Source of the DNA: Lolium rigidum
Taxonomy: Eukaryota > Streptophyta > Magnoliopsida > Poales > Poaceae
Direction: 5' to 3'
Assembly: GCF_022539505.1 (NCBI RefSeq)
Contig: NC_061509.1
Span: forward strand, 211,630,254 to 211,694,253
Length of the DNA: 64,000 nucleotides
Below the pieces are notes generated by a model. The model had not been told where the DNA came from. It ran no database searches and was given only the letters and a program-made list of their open reading frames with translations. Both the position numbers and the translations under genes were made by a program. This document shows positions 36,762 to 47,336 of the stretch, piece by piece. Within the stretch, counting starts at the first letter, position 1. Each line of letters starts with the position of its first letter.

Positions 36762-39697
36762 CTCATCCAGCTTTCTCTATTACTCCAATCAAGCAAGTGT
36801 TGAGGTTCAGAAAGAAGAACATACAAGGATGTGAGTAAGTAGGTTTTGTGTGTTGGGGCGTAGCGCATCATCGTGCAAAAGAGCGCGTAGGAGGCATTGC
36901 CTGCAGGTGACACTTTATTCAGCATTGTGCTGTCATGCCATGCCTCGTTGCTTGGAGGTCATTAGGTGGCTGGGGGGCAGGGCCTGCTTTACAAAGTTCA
37001 CTGAAACTGCTGGGCATCCATGGCATAATTGTCGTACTTCTATAAGCTAACCTAGACCATGGACCCCTAGAACCAACAAGCTTGTACACTTTCTTAAGCA
37101 ATTGTATTATTACTGTAATGGTGATTGGCAACTTGACAAAGATTTAGATGAACTACCCTGAAGTTTCTATATGATCCCTGTTTGCAATGCCGGATTTTTC
37201 TTGTGCACGTAAGGGATTCGAGCTAAGTAACGTGTAGTTCCTAGGGATTTACTGCACCTTGCAGGTGTCTGAAGTTAAGCAAGCAGTTTACAAAGGTGAG
37301 CTGCTTCGAAGTCGAAGTTGGCGCCTTGAGAAAGCATATGCTTGGGAGCATGGCGGCGTGCTCTTTTCACCAAGCATGCCATCGAAAATGATAAAACAAA
37401 CCTCTGAGGCATAGTTTAGGGAAAAGTAAATTCTCGGCAAAACTATTTCAAAATCTAACCCTTTTGCATAGTGCCTGTTGCTGGAGCATTACCGTTGCAC
37501 GGCGCTACATGCTTGCCAGCGTTGCACACCTAGCCGAGCAGCTCATGGGGCAAGCTGCTTCTTCTACACTTGGCATCTTAGTGTCTACTAGTGACTTTAT
37601 TAGTGGCTTAGATACTATTAGATTGTAAGTAGATCTCAGTTGTTCCGAATCCAATCTCAGAATTAAAACATCCAGAGTTTCATAACAGTTGAATTTGCAG
37701 CCTCAACCATCGAAACTGTGGTAGCAACTAGCAATGCACACCTAGCCGAGCAGCTCATGGGGCAAGCTGCTTCTTCTACACTTGGCATCTTAGTGTCTAC
37801 TAGTGACTTTATTAGTGGCTTAGATACTATTAGATTGTAAGTAGATCTCAGTTGTTCCAAATCCAATCTCAGAATTAAAACATCCCTCAGTTTCATAACA
37901 GTTGAATTTGCAGCCTCAGCCATCGAAACTGTGGTAGCAACTAGCAAAGCTATTAAAACGAGAGGAACAAACGTACAAAATTCATTCGTATGGCCATCAT
38001 ATGATGAGATTCTACCTCCTACGAGTGGCAGGCAGTACGAAATGGCACACATACATCTTAATTTTTCCAGAAAAAGGAAAACAGAAGAAGAATACATAAC
38101 TCACAGGCACTCCAGTTGCAAGGTTCAAGTGAGATTAGTCATAGATATAACATGGGACTAGTATAAAGTGTCATAGAATATTACATGGGACTAGTATAAA
38201 GTGCAGAGACTCTTTCACAGTAATCCCCGTCTGCCTCCTTGATACGAGTCAAACAATCTCATTGCATCAACCAAGTTATAGGAAGTATGCAGATCATAAG
38301 AAATTAGAGGCTTCAGGAGATGTAGGAGGACAGAGTTAGCTCATGCTGCTTCGGTGGCTCAATGGCTGGCGGAGTACTTCACGCTCTAGCAGTGCCTGTG
38401 AAGCAACCGACCACATTAGTCACGAGTGCACGAGCCATAGTTGAGAAGGTAAGGAAATGTTAACTTCACGGTCATGGAATTTATGACTGAATCTTCAAGG
38501 TTGGGTCATTCTAGCAGTAAAATAGCATTTCGAAAAAAGAGAGGTATAAAAGATGAAACTGGTGTCTGAACACACAATTAAGGTTCAGCACAACATAACA
38601 GTCTTGATGCGTGATTTCAAATGATTCTAATATATAATGCCAAGTTCTTTCCCATAAAAGTGTCGCATTCTTTGGTTTATATATACACCAGATTCCCGAG
38701 TATGATCAATCATAATAATTAATAGTTACCTATCCATTTGCAAACTTCAGAAGCTGCTGATAAAAGTACAAATGTAAAAGAACTTCGACCAGAATAGATA
38801 TCTGCCTTGCTTTTTTTCTTTTCTTTCAAGCAGTATCATCCTGGCATCCACACTACATTCTAACAGCAAGGCAATACGAACTTTTGTTAGCAATTGGTTA
38901 ATTACATTTTTTCTGTGGACAGTTCTGTACACGAATGATCAAATTCATCTGCGCAGTTTGCTACCTCCAGGCCAGAGCAAAGGGAAAAGGGACATGAAGG
39001 TTAGGGTAATTTGATCTTTTCATGCAGGCAATTGACTCTAAAGAGACGAGCGTTATGGCCATATCCAGAACAGGTATGAACAATCCCAAACAACAAAATA
39101 TGAAACCTCAATGAGATGAGTTAAACTTAACAGATGAATATCAGCCTGACAAGTCAAAATTTATAAACCTTTTGCAACCCAATTGGTTGACATGCAAAAA
39201 TGGGGAGGAAGAAGATGAACTCAGCATGAATAACAAACAAAGAATTATCAGCGATATGACCTCGAAACAAGCTAAGGTTTAACCTATGATCTTTACTCTT
39301 TATAACTGTCAACAACTTGGCCATATGAAAATTCTATCAGTAACTCCTAATGTAGCCTCAGTGGCTGGGTTCAAGTGTTGATTGCCGATAAGGAAATCTT
39401 GAGTAAACAGAACTAACTGTGTCCCCCTTAGAGCAGGATATGTTTAGATTTAAGGTGCAAGATTTACCATGAAGGTGCCCTTTGACTACAATTTATCTTA
39501 AACACTTTCACAATGGTTTTACATACAAAGTATGTTAACTCTGCAGCTATAATATTGTTGAGTAAAGTACAGTGAAACTAGTATAACATAAAAAAACAGC
39601 ACAACTATTAATTATATCGATCAAGCAAAGAGGAAAATGATAACTAGTTACTACTCCAGCAACCATATATATGAATAATACACAGAATCATGCTACT
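36762..39697. other. Intergenic DNA between phosphoesterase and F-box genes
   Basis: The 3' flank of the phosphoesterase gene lies at 36762-37150. Apart from the 212-bp tandem duplication at 37524-37947 and AT-rich DNA I see nothing. The F-box gene may have a further 3' exon in 38300-39690. Confidence 0.5.
37524..37947. repeat. 212-bp tandem duplication (two units)
   Basis: 37524-37735 and 37736-37947 are nearly identical, both starting GCACACCTAGCCGAGCAGC. There are a few substitutions, for example TTCCGAATCC against TTCCAAATCC. No gene in it is supported; minus-strand frames read VATTVSMAEAANSTVMKL twice. Confidence 0.92.
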
Positions 39698-40864
39698 CTA
39701 ATGTAAAGAGAGGCAAATACCGGCAGTATAGAAGTTTGTGAACGGATGATAGGCGGTATTCTGATCGCAGGTTCCATGATGATTCTCGACTTTCATTGAC
39801 TCAAGTTGAACGATGGCAAGGACGCGTCTGAAGGGGTCACTGTCCGAAGGTTTGTGCATAGACATAAAAATTGCATCGGCATCCTCAGCATACCCCACTA
39901 TATGTGTATGATCAGCCTTCCGACCAAGCATCTCGTCCATTTCAATGGTCTTCCGCGGCACCCATGTGTCAACACCGTGACAATCGACCATGTGCTCCCA
40001 CAATTGGAAACTCGGGTACGACAATATGGCAAGGCCAAGACCACCATCCTCTCCCCGGATGATCTGGATTTGGCTATCAATGGGGCAAGTAGGAGGCTTG
40101 CTGATCACAGTGAGGCTCTGATGATCCAAATCGAACTTGAGTATTCCATCGTCACCCGTTCCATATAGGCACCAGTAAAGAGCATTGCCGATGAGGGTGC
40201 AGTGTCGATGGCCAACATAGCCGGCACATGGCTCGGCCGACGAGATGAGGTCTCCCCACATGCCACTTTCTCGGTAGTACACCCGGGCGACGGCTACCTG
40301 AGCACGCTTATCGGTGCCTACCATGACCACCATGAAGGGGCTGGTGTGGCAGTCTCCGTGCACGTGGTCCTGGTCGTCGCCGGCAGCGCAGAGCACCGCC
40401 GCAGAGGCGTCGGTGGAACCATCTCGGGTGAACACCGGCGGAACGAGGATGCGGTGTGTGTCTCCCGAGACAGGCTCAAACACGAGGAGAGCATTTTCCG
40501 TCCGGTTGAGGAGGAGGACGCGTCCATGGCGGCACCCGAGGACGCTCCAGCTGAAAAACCCGTAGGCGCTGAGATCTAGGGAGAAGCGGTCGGAAGGGAT
40601 GCGGTCGGGAGGGTCGAGCAGAGGCCTGAACTTGAGTTTCCTGGCGCACTCCTCGAAGACGCCCAGGATGGGGGGCCTCCGGTGGTGGGTGCGGAAGCGG
40701 CGGCGGAAGGCGGAGTCGGTGGCGAAGTTCCGCCAGCGCCTGCAGACGAGGGATGCCCGTGGGAGAGAGGAGGGCTTCGGGGGCAGGCGGATGAGTATCT
40801 CGGCCAGGAGATCTTCGTCGTCCAGCGGCCCCAACGCCGGCGAAGTACGGCGGCGGCCGGCCAT
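39698..40864 (-). CDS. F-box protein with F-box-associated beta-propeller-like region
   Basis: 388 residues, single open exon from ATG at 40862-40864. F-box proteins bind SKP1 and select substrates for SCF ubiquitin ligases. The F-box is at residues about 14-60 (LDDEDLLAEILIRLPPKPSS, RASLVCRRWRNFATDSAFRRRF). The rest matches the grass F-box-associated layout: SWSVLGCRHGRVLLLNR, VFEPVSGDTHRILVPP, ARVYYRESGMWGDLIS, GNALYWCLYGTGDDGILKFD, TWVPRKTIEM, and a C-terminal HPFTNFYTAG. The last codons before the stop overlap GGTATTTGCC, a possible splice donor after YTAG. The true C-terminus may lie in another exon further left. The frame has no lesions and GC-rich codons at its 5' end. A Tourist-like MITE sits 92 bp upstream of the ATG. 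Confidence 0.92.
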   Translation of the reverse strand: MAGRRRTSPALGPLDDEDLLAEILIRLPPKPSSLPRASLVCRRWRNFATDSAFRRRFRTHHRRPPILGVFEECARKLKFRPLLDPPDRIPSDRFSLDLSAYGFFSWSVLGCRHGRVLLLNRTENALLVFEPVSGDTHRILVPPVFTRDGSTDASAAVLCAAGDDQDHVHGDCHTSPFMVVMVGTDKRAQVAVARVYYRESGMWGDLISSAEPCAGYVGHRHCTLIGNALYWCLYGTGDDGILKFDLDHQSLTVISKPPTCPIDSQIQIIRGEDGGLGLAILSYPSFQLWEHMVDCHGVDTWVPRKTIEMDEMLGRKADHTHIVGYAEDADAIFMSMHKPSDSDPFRRVLAIVQLESMKVENHHGTCDQNTAYHPFTNFYTAGICLSLH

Positions 40865-40956
40865 CTCGGCGCCGCCCTCGCTACTCGAATGGGGAATTAT
40901 TTTGGAACGGTACTCATAGCTCGTGTTCTAGTTATTTCCCTTTTACGTACTGGTTA

Positions 40957-41844
40957 GAGCGTCTCCAAGAGCATTGCTGGGGACTGCTAAAAACTGCAAA
41001 TATAGCAATTTGCTTTAAAAATAATGCTTCAACAACATTTGTATAAGTAGTCCTCCTTCACAAAATTATACCAAGCTTGCTATATTTGCTATTTTTTTAA
41101 AAAAAAAGCTCGCTATATTTGCCTCTCCACTTTGTAAATATACAAAGTCTGGAAGCACTTTGTATAACTTGTGAAGCGAGGCGCGAAAAAAGCAACTAAC
41201 AAGCCGGAGGTCTCCACTCACGCCCAACAGCCCTTGTCCCCGCCATCTCCAGCCATCGCTGCATAGCCACCGTCGTCCTGCCTCCGCCGCCATCTCCCAC
41301 GCCGTACCGAACATCCCGCTGCCCACCCATCTCCTCCCGTGCCACATCGGAGCCCCCAACCTTGAGCACGTACCATGGCCGGATTTACCAGCGCTGTATC
41401 CATCGATTTCGGATGGATTCCATCTGGATTGGTCCCTCCCACGGCCGTCAGGAGTCTCCCTCCTCCGACCGCTTGCCAGGTGTGGGTTGCTCATGGCGGC
41501 CGTGGCGGGTACCGCGCCACTGCTGGCTTCTGCGGGTGGGTGTCTAGCACGGGCAAGAGACATGGGCGGCCGAAGGGCATGTGGCTGGTGGGAGGGCGGC
41601 GTGCATGTCGCTCATGGTGACCGGTCGTGCGGGGAAGAAAGAAGAGGAAAAGAGGAAAAGAGGAAAGGGTGAAAAAAATATACAATAAAGAGAAAATAGT
41701 TTGGACAGGCAAGTGTGCAATTTCGGATTGCTATTATACAAAGGCTAGGAAAGCAAAATTTGGTGTGGATTGCTATACCTTCTCTCTCTTTCTTATATAG
41801 CAAAATTTTACCAGTCCATCATAGCAATGCTATTGGAGATGCTC
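40957..41844. mobile_element. PIF/Harbinger (Tourist-like) element, 888 bp, with TTA duplication
   Basis: Termini GAGCGTCTCCAAGAGCATTGC (left, first 21 bases, imperfect) and GAGCATCTCCAATAGCATTGC (right end read inward) are inverted. Both are flanked by TTA (40954-40956 and 41845-41847), the Harbinger target. The interior repeats TGCTATATTTGC-like AT-rich motifs at both ends and has a GC-rich middle (41190-41620) with short open frames but no transposase. It lies in the promoter of the F-box gene. Confidence 0.85.
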
Positions 41845-42176
41845 TTAAGTAGTTGAGCTCCTATATTATCCTAACGTAGAACATCTCCAACAGATCTCTT
41901 AAACCGCAAATCCTAAACATGAGGTTTCATCCAATGGAGCAGAGCGAGGCCTTTTTCATCTAAAAAGGGAAAAAGCCTCCGCGACAACGCGGACTATAAA
42001 TTTTAAAAAATATCGGGGGAGACATTAACCATTACAATTCAACCTTGATAATCCAAAATGCGGCAAAATCAACATTGCAACTCATATTACATTGCAATTC
42101 ATATTCCTAAACTAACAAAATGTGCTGCCATAACATGTTACATAGAAAAATTTGGCTCCGGGATGCTCACTGGAGC

Positions 42177-42723
42177 CTAATGTCGTGGCGGGGACGTTGT
42201 GGATGCGGCGACGCGACCTTCACTCATCATCGCTGACGAGGTCCTCGTACGGCTGCTCGCCTGCTCCTTCGCAATCTGCCGCCTCTTTGCCTTCTTCTCG
42301 GCTTCGTGGCGGCTCGCCGCCTCGACGAGACATACAACGGAGGGGAGTTCCACGTTGACGATGAAATCTCCGTGCGAAAGGGTCGGCTTGTCATCCAGCG
42401 TGGCGAGGAGGGCAGGGAGGTCCGCGCCATCGACATAGTCGCTGGCGAAACGTGGCACTGGCATCGTCAACCTCCATCTGCAGCGCCAGCAGCGATGCAC
42501 GTGACGGCCGTGCCCGCTGCGAGAGAAACGCAGGCGGCAACGTCATGTCGTGCTTGAGGTAGCAGTAGGAGCCGTGGAGGCGGGCTACGTCCGATGCGAC
42601 CTTCTGCGCCTTCGCCTTCTTGCTCGAGCCACCGCCACTTGAGCTCTTGCTGCGGCCGTGCGAGGACCTTCCGCGGCCAATCTGGCCACCCCCGGAGTCG
42701 CTCGAGGACCTCCCAGACACCAT
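42177..42723 (-). pseudogene. Broken ORF of unknown function, transposon-associated
   Basis: ATG at about 42723; a Ser/Gly-rich start (MVSGRSSSDSGGGQ), Lys-rich stretch (SSKKAKAQKVASD), then LHGSYCYLKHDMTLPPAFLS. The frame shifts near 42470 into VPRFASDYVDGADLPALLAT and ends KEQASSRTR...TSPPRH at 42177. About 180 residues if joined. The left flank at 41879 (GAACATCTCCAACAG) resembles a TIR, which suggests it lies in a GAGCATCTCCA-type transposon. The other end is not found. No domain recognised. Confidence 0.4.
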
Positions 42724-42937
42724 TTTAGCGCAGGGCGTGCCAATCCGGTGACAACCGGTGACATGGGTATGCCTTATTGGCTTGCAGCTTGTGTAACCCT
42801 AATGCATATTCGGGTGAAGCCCATGAGACCAAAGGACGGAAGTAACTAAGCCCATAAGCCAAGGTGTGCCACTAGAGCACCTCTTTTCCCCGAAACCCTA
42901 AGTCCATCACCCATGGAGATTTCCAAGATCACCCCTC

Positions 42938-43628
42938 TGGCGCCGTTTGTGGGAAATCTAGGCGTTGGAGCCATGTATTCAGCCTTTTTTTTTACTTCAC
43001 CAAGCAGCAGCTCGATGGTTGTTGGTGGCTAAATCAAGTTCGGCTTCATTGACTTTCTTCCACACCCACCCGCCCTTCTCCCGGTCTTCGACAACCTTGA
43101 TCACGGAATGGATCTGACGATCGGAAGTCTAAGCTTCCGCGTCGAGTTGAGAGGCTCAACTCGCCTATCTAATCTGATATGTTCAGATTCGTCGGCGGCA
43201 ACTGCAACACCAACAACAACGACATCATTTGTCGGCTCATCCAGCGAGGTAAACTCGTTGATCGACTATGTTAGCAACATTAACTCCACCTCAAGTTGGG
43301 GGATCTCGCCGATCTATTCGACGACGTCTCCTCCTCCGATGAAAGCGAGTCGCCATCAAATCAAGCACTCCAAGATGCAGACTCGACGGACGTCATCAAC
43401 CACGATCTACACGACTACATCGACTCCGATATTAGGGAAGCCAAATCGAACTCAGAAGTTTTTACTAACGATGTTTATCGAGCACATCATCAGGTGTACG
43501 CAATCATCAAGGGGGACTCTGTGGAAGGTTATGAGGATTTAGATTCACTTGGCAACCCGCTCGTCAGCTCCGTTGACCTCACTCGCGGTAGCAAGTACCA
43601 GACACCACCCGAACGGAAATCAGGGTGA
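42938..43628 (+). pseudogene. Gypsy-type leader and gag N-terminal fragment (solo fragment)
   Basis: TGGCGCCGTTTGTGGGA at 42938-42954 looks like the primer site of plant Tat-type gypsy elements, preceded by LTR-like sequence ending GATCA. Downstream are two overlapping frames (43108-43542 and 43296-43628), the second acidic (LADLFDDVSSSDESES, DVINHDLHDYIDSDI), resembling an N-terminal gag region before the capsid. The sequence stops resembling an element after about 43640. No capsid or pol, so it is a remnant. Confidence 0.45.
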
Positions 43629-43664
43629 TCAAGATAATGATGGCCAGAACGCGGCTCCGGGGGT

Positions 43665-43880
43665 AGGGATGGCAATGGGCACCCATCACCCGTGTACCCG
43701 GCGGGTAAAAACCCAATGAAATATGGGTATGGGGTACAAAATTACCCATGGGTATACAAATGAGAAAATATTGTACCCATTGCATAGAGTGGGGATGGGT
43801 ATGGGATGGTAGAACCCATACCGTGTACCCATTCAATATGCTGACATGTGGGGTTTTATATAATATGGGTGAGATAAAAT
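43665..43880. mobile_element. Possible hAT-like fragment, GGGTACCC-rich
   Basis: Starts GGGTAGGGATGGCAATGGGC and is packed with ACCCAT / ATGGGT motifs in both orientations (ACCCATCACC, TACCCATGGGTA, GGGTATGGG). Such ends are seen in plant hAT-like non-autonomous elements. The terminal repeats are not clean. Confidence 0.3.
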
Positions 43881-44028
43881 AAAGGTTGCTAATGTGTTGA
43901 TTTGCCTGATTGTTGCACACGATCAGTACTCAGTTCACGATCAGTATATGATTGACAACCAGTATGAAAATATTAAGTTGATTAACATTTATTTGATGCT
44001 TAATTTTTTCTTCCTTTTGTAGCGTCAC

Positions 44029-45157
44029 TGTGTTGCCTGCCAAAACCCACCGGCGAGCAGCGATGAGCAACACGAAGAGCCGGGAGGCTCCCAGGACTGC
44101 TGGTGGCCCCTGGTCCCTCGGGCGACGGCCCGCAAAACTCCGGCACACGTCCTGGCTATTGCGAGGGCGTGCCACCTGATCTATACCTGGTCAGGAAGGT
44201 GATGGATTGCTTCAATTAGTTTCATGCATGGCAGACACGTAAACATTAAATACGAGCCCCGATCGGCTCTTAGATTACCCTGTGAATCGGCTCAAAGAGC
44301 CGATTAACCCATGGTTCACGTTGGATTTACGATAACATGGGGATCCTGCTTTATCAATACCAAGTTAAATCGATCTACGACAGTCTAGGGTTTTCACCGC
44401 ATAACCGGAACATCCTACACGTAGTTGAGCCTGGCAGATACGAAAGATAACAGAAAACTAGTCCTAGAAGAGGCCTAAAAACCAACATAAAGTCGATTCC
44501 CGGAACAATCCCTCTAGGATCGGCAATCCATACCTTACGCACTACTGGATCGTTCAACCCGTTTGCAAGGCCTAATCATGCGGATATCAAACTAATCCTT
44601 GGAGAACAAGGAACAACTATAACAGATCAGATCTACTAAATAAAGACCAAGCAAGATGCTGCCCTTACACCCAAGATAGGTGCAAAGGCAGCTAAATATT
44701 GAGGGGCAGCATAGCTATGCAAGCATATCAGACAAGTATCGACGTTAGCCCCAAAACATCCATGATAACGGTATTGCTCGCCATCAACAAGGCTTCAGTA
44801 CGAGCAATACAAGACAACGAATAAACTGATACTGCCTAGATCGCAAGCAGCATGACGCTTACCCGGAAGAAACCCTCGAAACAAGGGGTGGCGATGCGCC
44901 TAGATTGTGTTTGTTGTGAACGTGATCGTCCTCCTTTCTCAATAACCCTAGGTACATATTTATAGTCCGTAGACTTTCTATCTTTGGAATAAACCTAACT
45001 GTGTACGACTAAACTCTACCATAATATACACATATACGGGCAATCTAGCCCAAACTCTCGTACAAGGCCGATTCAGAAACACCTTATGTGTATGTCCTCT
45101 AAGCCCATCTCAATCACGGCCCATCTCCTGTTTTGGCTAAATTCTGGTGATAACACA
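44029..45157 (-). repeat. 3' LTR of Tat-lineage gypsy element (approximate left end)
   Basis: Right end (LTR start on the minus strand) TGTGTTATCACC abuts a purine tract at 45158. The left end is placed at TGTGTTGCCTGCC because it mirrors AACACA; the other flank is outside the window, so no target duplication can be checked. Contains a perfect 9-bp hairpin AATCGGCTC-AAA-GAGCCGATT at 44285-44305 and many ATCGGCTC motifs. Confidence 0.55.
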
Positions 45158-45192
45158 TGCCCCCTGGTTTTGGCAATAATAATTCCAAAACC
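45158..45192 (-). promoter_or_regulatory. Hairpin and polypurine tract of Tat-lineage element
   Basis: On the minus strand: stem GGTTTTGG / CCAAAACC (8 bp, loop 11 nt, 45166-45192) runs into the purine tract CCAGGGGGCA, which touches the LTR at 45157. Confidence 0.7.
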
Positions 45193-45440
45193 ACTCTGTT
45201 TTCCTTCATCGGGCTTCGCGTTGCAGAGCAGAACCGCTTCAGTGTCCTTCCATCATGATGCCTTGTCTTCTCAACTTCTCCGTACTGCACGATTGACAGT
45301 TTTGGCACCGCACCCTCGGAAACTGCCCGAGCATTGAATCATCTCCCACTATATCCCATTTATTTATCCTCATCCGAGCAGTTCGCCTCTTCATCCTCCT
45401 GTTCCGCATTAGCAATCGAAAAAAAACCCTCCTCTGCACC

Positions 45441-45908
45441 ATGGACTCCTCCTCTGCCTCTTCGGGTCTCTCCTTCCAATCCTCCTCCTCCAGCGAGCCG
45501 GCGCCGGAGTACGACCCGATAGCGGCATACGAGGCCCGCGCCCCAGAGTGGTGGGACGAGAGGGATTGGGACTTCACCGTCGGGTCAGAGGATGATGAAT
45601 CCTTGACCGACGGGGAGGATAACCTCCAGTTCCTCGTGGATGGGGAGTTGGAGGAAGAGAGCGACGACGACGCCTTCTCCTGGGGCGCGGACCTCCCCTC
45701 CGACGAGGAGGATGAAGCGGAGGATGACACCTCCTCCGACGAGTACCCGCCGGCGAAACGCTTCCGCGCCGGGTCGGAGGACGACGACGACGACGAAGAC
45801 GAAGAAGAAGCCCCTGCCAACAGCTTCAGCAGCAGCGACGAAGACATCGCCGGCAGCAGCGCCGATAGCGGCGAGGACGGCGACGACGAGGGCAGCGACG
45901 GCCCCTAG
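45441..45908 (+). CDS. Antisense acidic ORF in 3' region of Tat-lineage element
   Basis: 155 codons on the plus strand, opposite to pol, lying between the integrase gene and the 3' LTR. Ser-rich start (MDSSSASSGLSFQSSSSSE), then YEARAPEWWDERDWDF, then long Asp/Glu runs separated by a basic patch PPAKRFRAGS, ending DEGSDGP. The predicted charge is extremely negative apart from the patch, as in nuclear acidic chaperone-like or transactivator-like proteins, but no domain is recognised. Antisense ORFs between pol and the 3' LTR are known for Tat-lineage elements such as maize Grande. TATATCCC at 45349 lies about 90 bp upstream and AATCAATGAA at about 46003 lies downstream. It is intact in an element whose pol is broken. 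Confidence 0.6.
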   Translation: MDSSSASSGLSFQSSSSSEPAPEYDPIAAYEARAPEWWDERDWDFTVGSEDDESLTDGEDNLQFLVDGELEEESDDDAFSWGADLPSDEEDEAEDDTSSDEYPPAKRFRAGSEDDDDDEDEEEAPANSFSSSDEDIAGSSADSGEDGDDEGSDGP

Positions 45909-46064
45909 ATTAGGGACTACTAGAATAGGACTAGTAGTAGTACATTAGGCAGCAGATCCTCCTTTTGTGAGCAACTGGCTCTTCTTGTAAAAACCCCCTT
46001 TTAATCAATGAAGAAGGCTTCCATGTTTGATTTTCCCGATTGTCAAAATAGGTCAACGCACAAA

Positions 46065-46310
46065 GAGCCGATAGCAACGCATCGGCCTTTTACCATGACA
46101 CGCCAGTAAGGCCAGCCTCAGTCACCTATTTAGACAGGTCCAAGCGGCCATTCCCCAAATTCAAACGGTGACCTGATGCCTGCTTGTGACAGTTTGTACC
46201 TCTAGAGTCGATGGCTGCGCATCGGCTTTTTAGTTCTAAAGTCGATGTCAGTGCATTGGCTGTGCTTTGCATATTTAATTTTTTTTACTGGCCGATTTCA
46301 TGCATCGGCC
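46065..46310. repeat. Four spaced GCCGAT...ATCGGC hairpins
   Basis: Units at 46065-46087, 46206-46227, 46240-46261 and 46290-46310: arms (A/G)G(C/T)CGAT and AT(C/T)GGC(T/C) separated by 7-8 nt with GC at the end of the loop (AACGC, TGCGC, AGTGC, CATGC). They lie between the pol stop and the antisense ORF. Confidence 0.65.
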
Positions 46311-46318
46311 CCCATATT

Positions 46319-47336
46319 TCACTGTCCGTCATCCCACATACTTGGGAAATATTTCTTGAGATGCTGACCATTGACAGCCACTGGGAACTTCACACCGCTC
46401 AGCTCCTCGAGCATGTATGCGTTACCCTTTAAAACTTGGTCGACCCTGTACGGCCCGTGCCAATTTGGAGACCATTTACCATACACTGCATCCTTAGTCC
46501 CCAATGGCAATACAACTTCCCATACCAGATCACCAACGTGGAACTCCTTTGGTCTCACCTTCTTATTATATGCGCGAGCTACCTTGGCTTTGTTCTCTTT
46601 AATTTTCTCAAGTGACCAAAGTCTAAGTTCCGTTAAATCCTCAATGCTATCACTCATCAGGGCTGCATATTCTTCATTTGTTAAATCATTCTGAAACGTA
46701 ATACGTCTCGACCCAGCCGTGATTTCCCAGGGCAATACGGCTTCTTGTCCATAGACCAGATGGTATGGCGAGGTTTTTATCACTCCATGACATGACATGC
46801 GATACGCCCACAAAGCCTCTGACAATACCTCGTGCCAACGTCTAGGGTGCTCGTCGACTTTCCTCTTAACCAGCTTGATAAGGCTCTTGTTGGATGCTTC
46901 AGCTTGCCCATTTGCTTGAGCATAGTATAGAGACGATCGGATCAACTTAATTCCCATGTCCTCGCAGAACTTTCTAAACTCGCGAGAAATGAAGACCGAA
47001 CCTCCATCGGTCGTGATAGTCTGGGGGATCCCGAACCTATGAATGACATGTTCTTTCACGAAATTGATAACATCTGTTGATGCTACTGACTTCATAGGGA
47101 CGGCCTCCACCCATTTAGTGAAATAATCTGTAATGGCCAAAATCCACACATGGCCTTTGCTCGATGGAGGATTGATTTTGCCGATCATATCCATGCCCCA
47201 ACCTCGAAACGGCCAAGGCTTGATGATGGGGTTCATTGCTGATGCGGGTGCCATCTGAATTTTCCCAAACTTCTGACATGCTTGACACCCTTTATAGTAC
47301 TTAAAACAATCCTCAAGCATGGTGGGCCAATAAAAC
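46319..47336 (-). pseudogene. Tat-lineage pol, integrase part (3' half of split pol)
   Basis: Reads from the second half of the integrase zinc domain (GCQACQKFG) through the catalytic core (ITDYFTKWVEA; TTDGGSVFIS; QAEASNKSL, giving D, D and E) to the C-terminal GDLVWEV ... SPNWHGPYRV ... FPSMWDDGQ stop at 46319. There is no frameshift in this half. The open frame runs on into the inserted LTR, but that part is not native. The 5' half continues at 63305 in the same sense. The interruption falls within the zinc-binding domain, between GF and YW of a conserved run. Split by insertion, so non-functional. Confidence 0.92.

Noticed and set aside
39806..40957. Several plus-strand frames of 60-125 codons
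   Set aside because: They lie opposite the intact F-box gene and show no domain.
41066..41741. Frames of 60-165 codons inside the Tourist-like element
   Set aside because: No transposase motif or Myb-like second ORF; the GC-rich middle is open on both strands.
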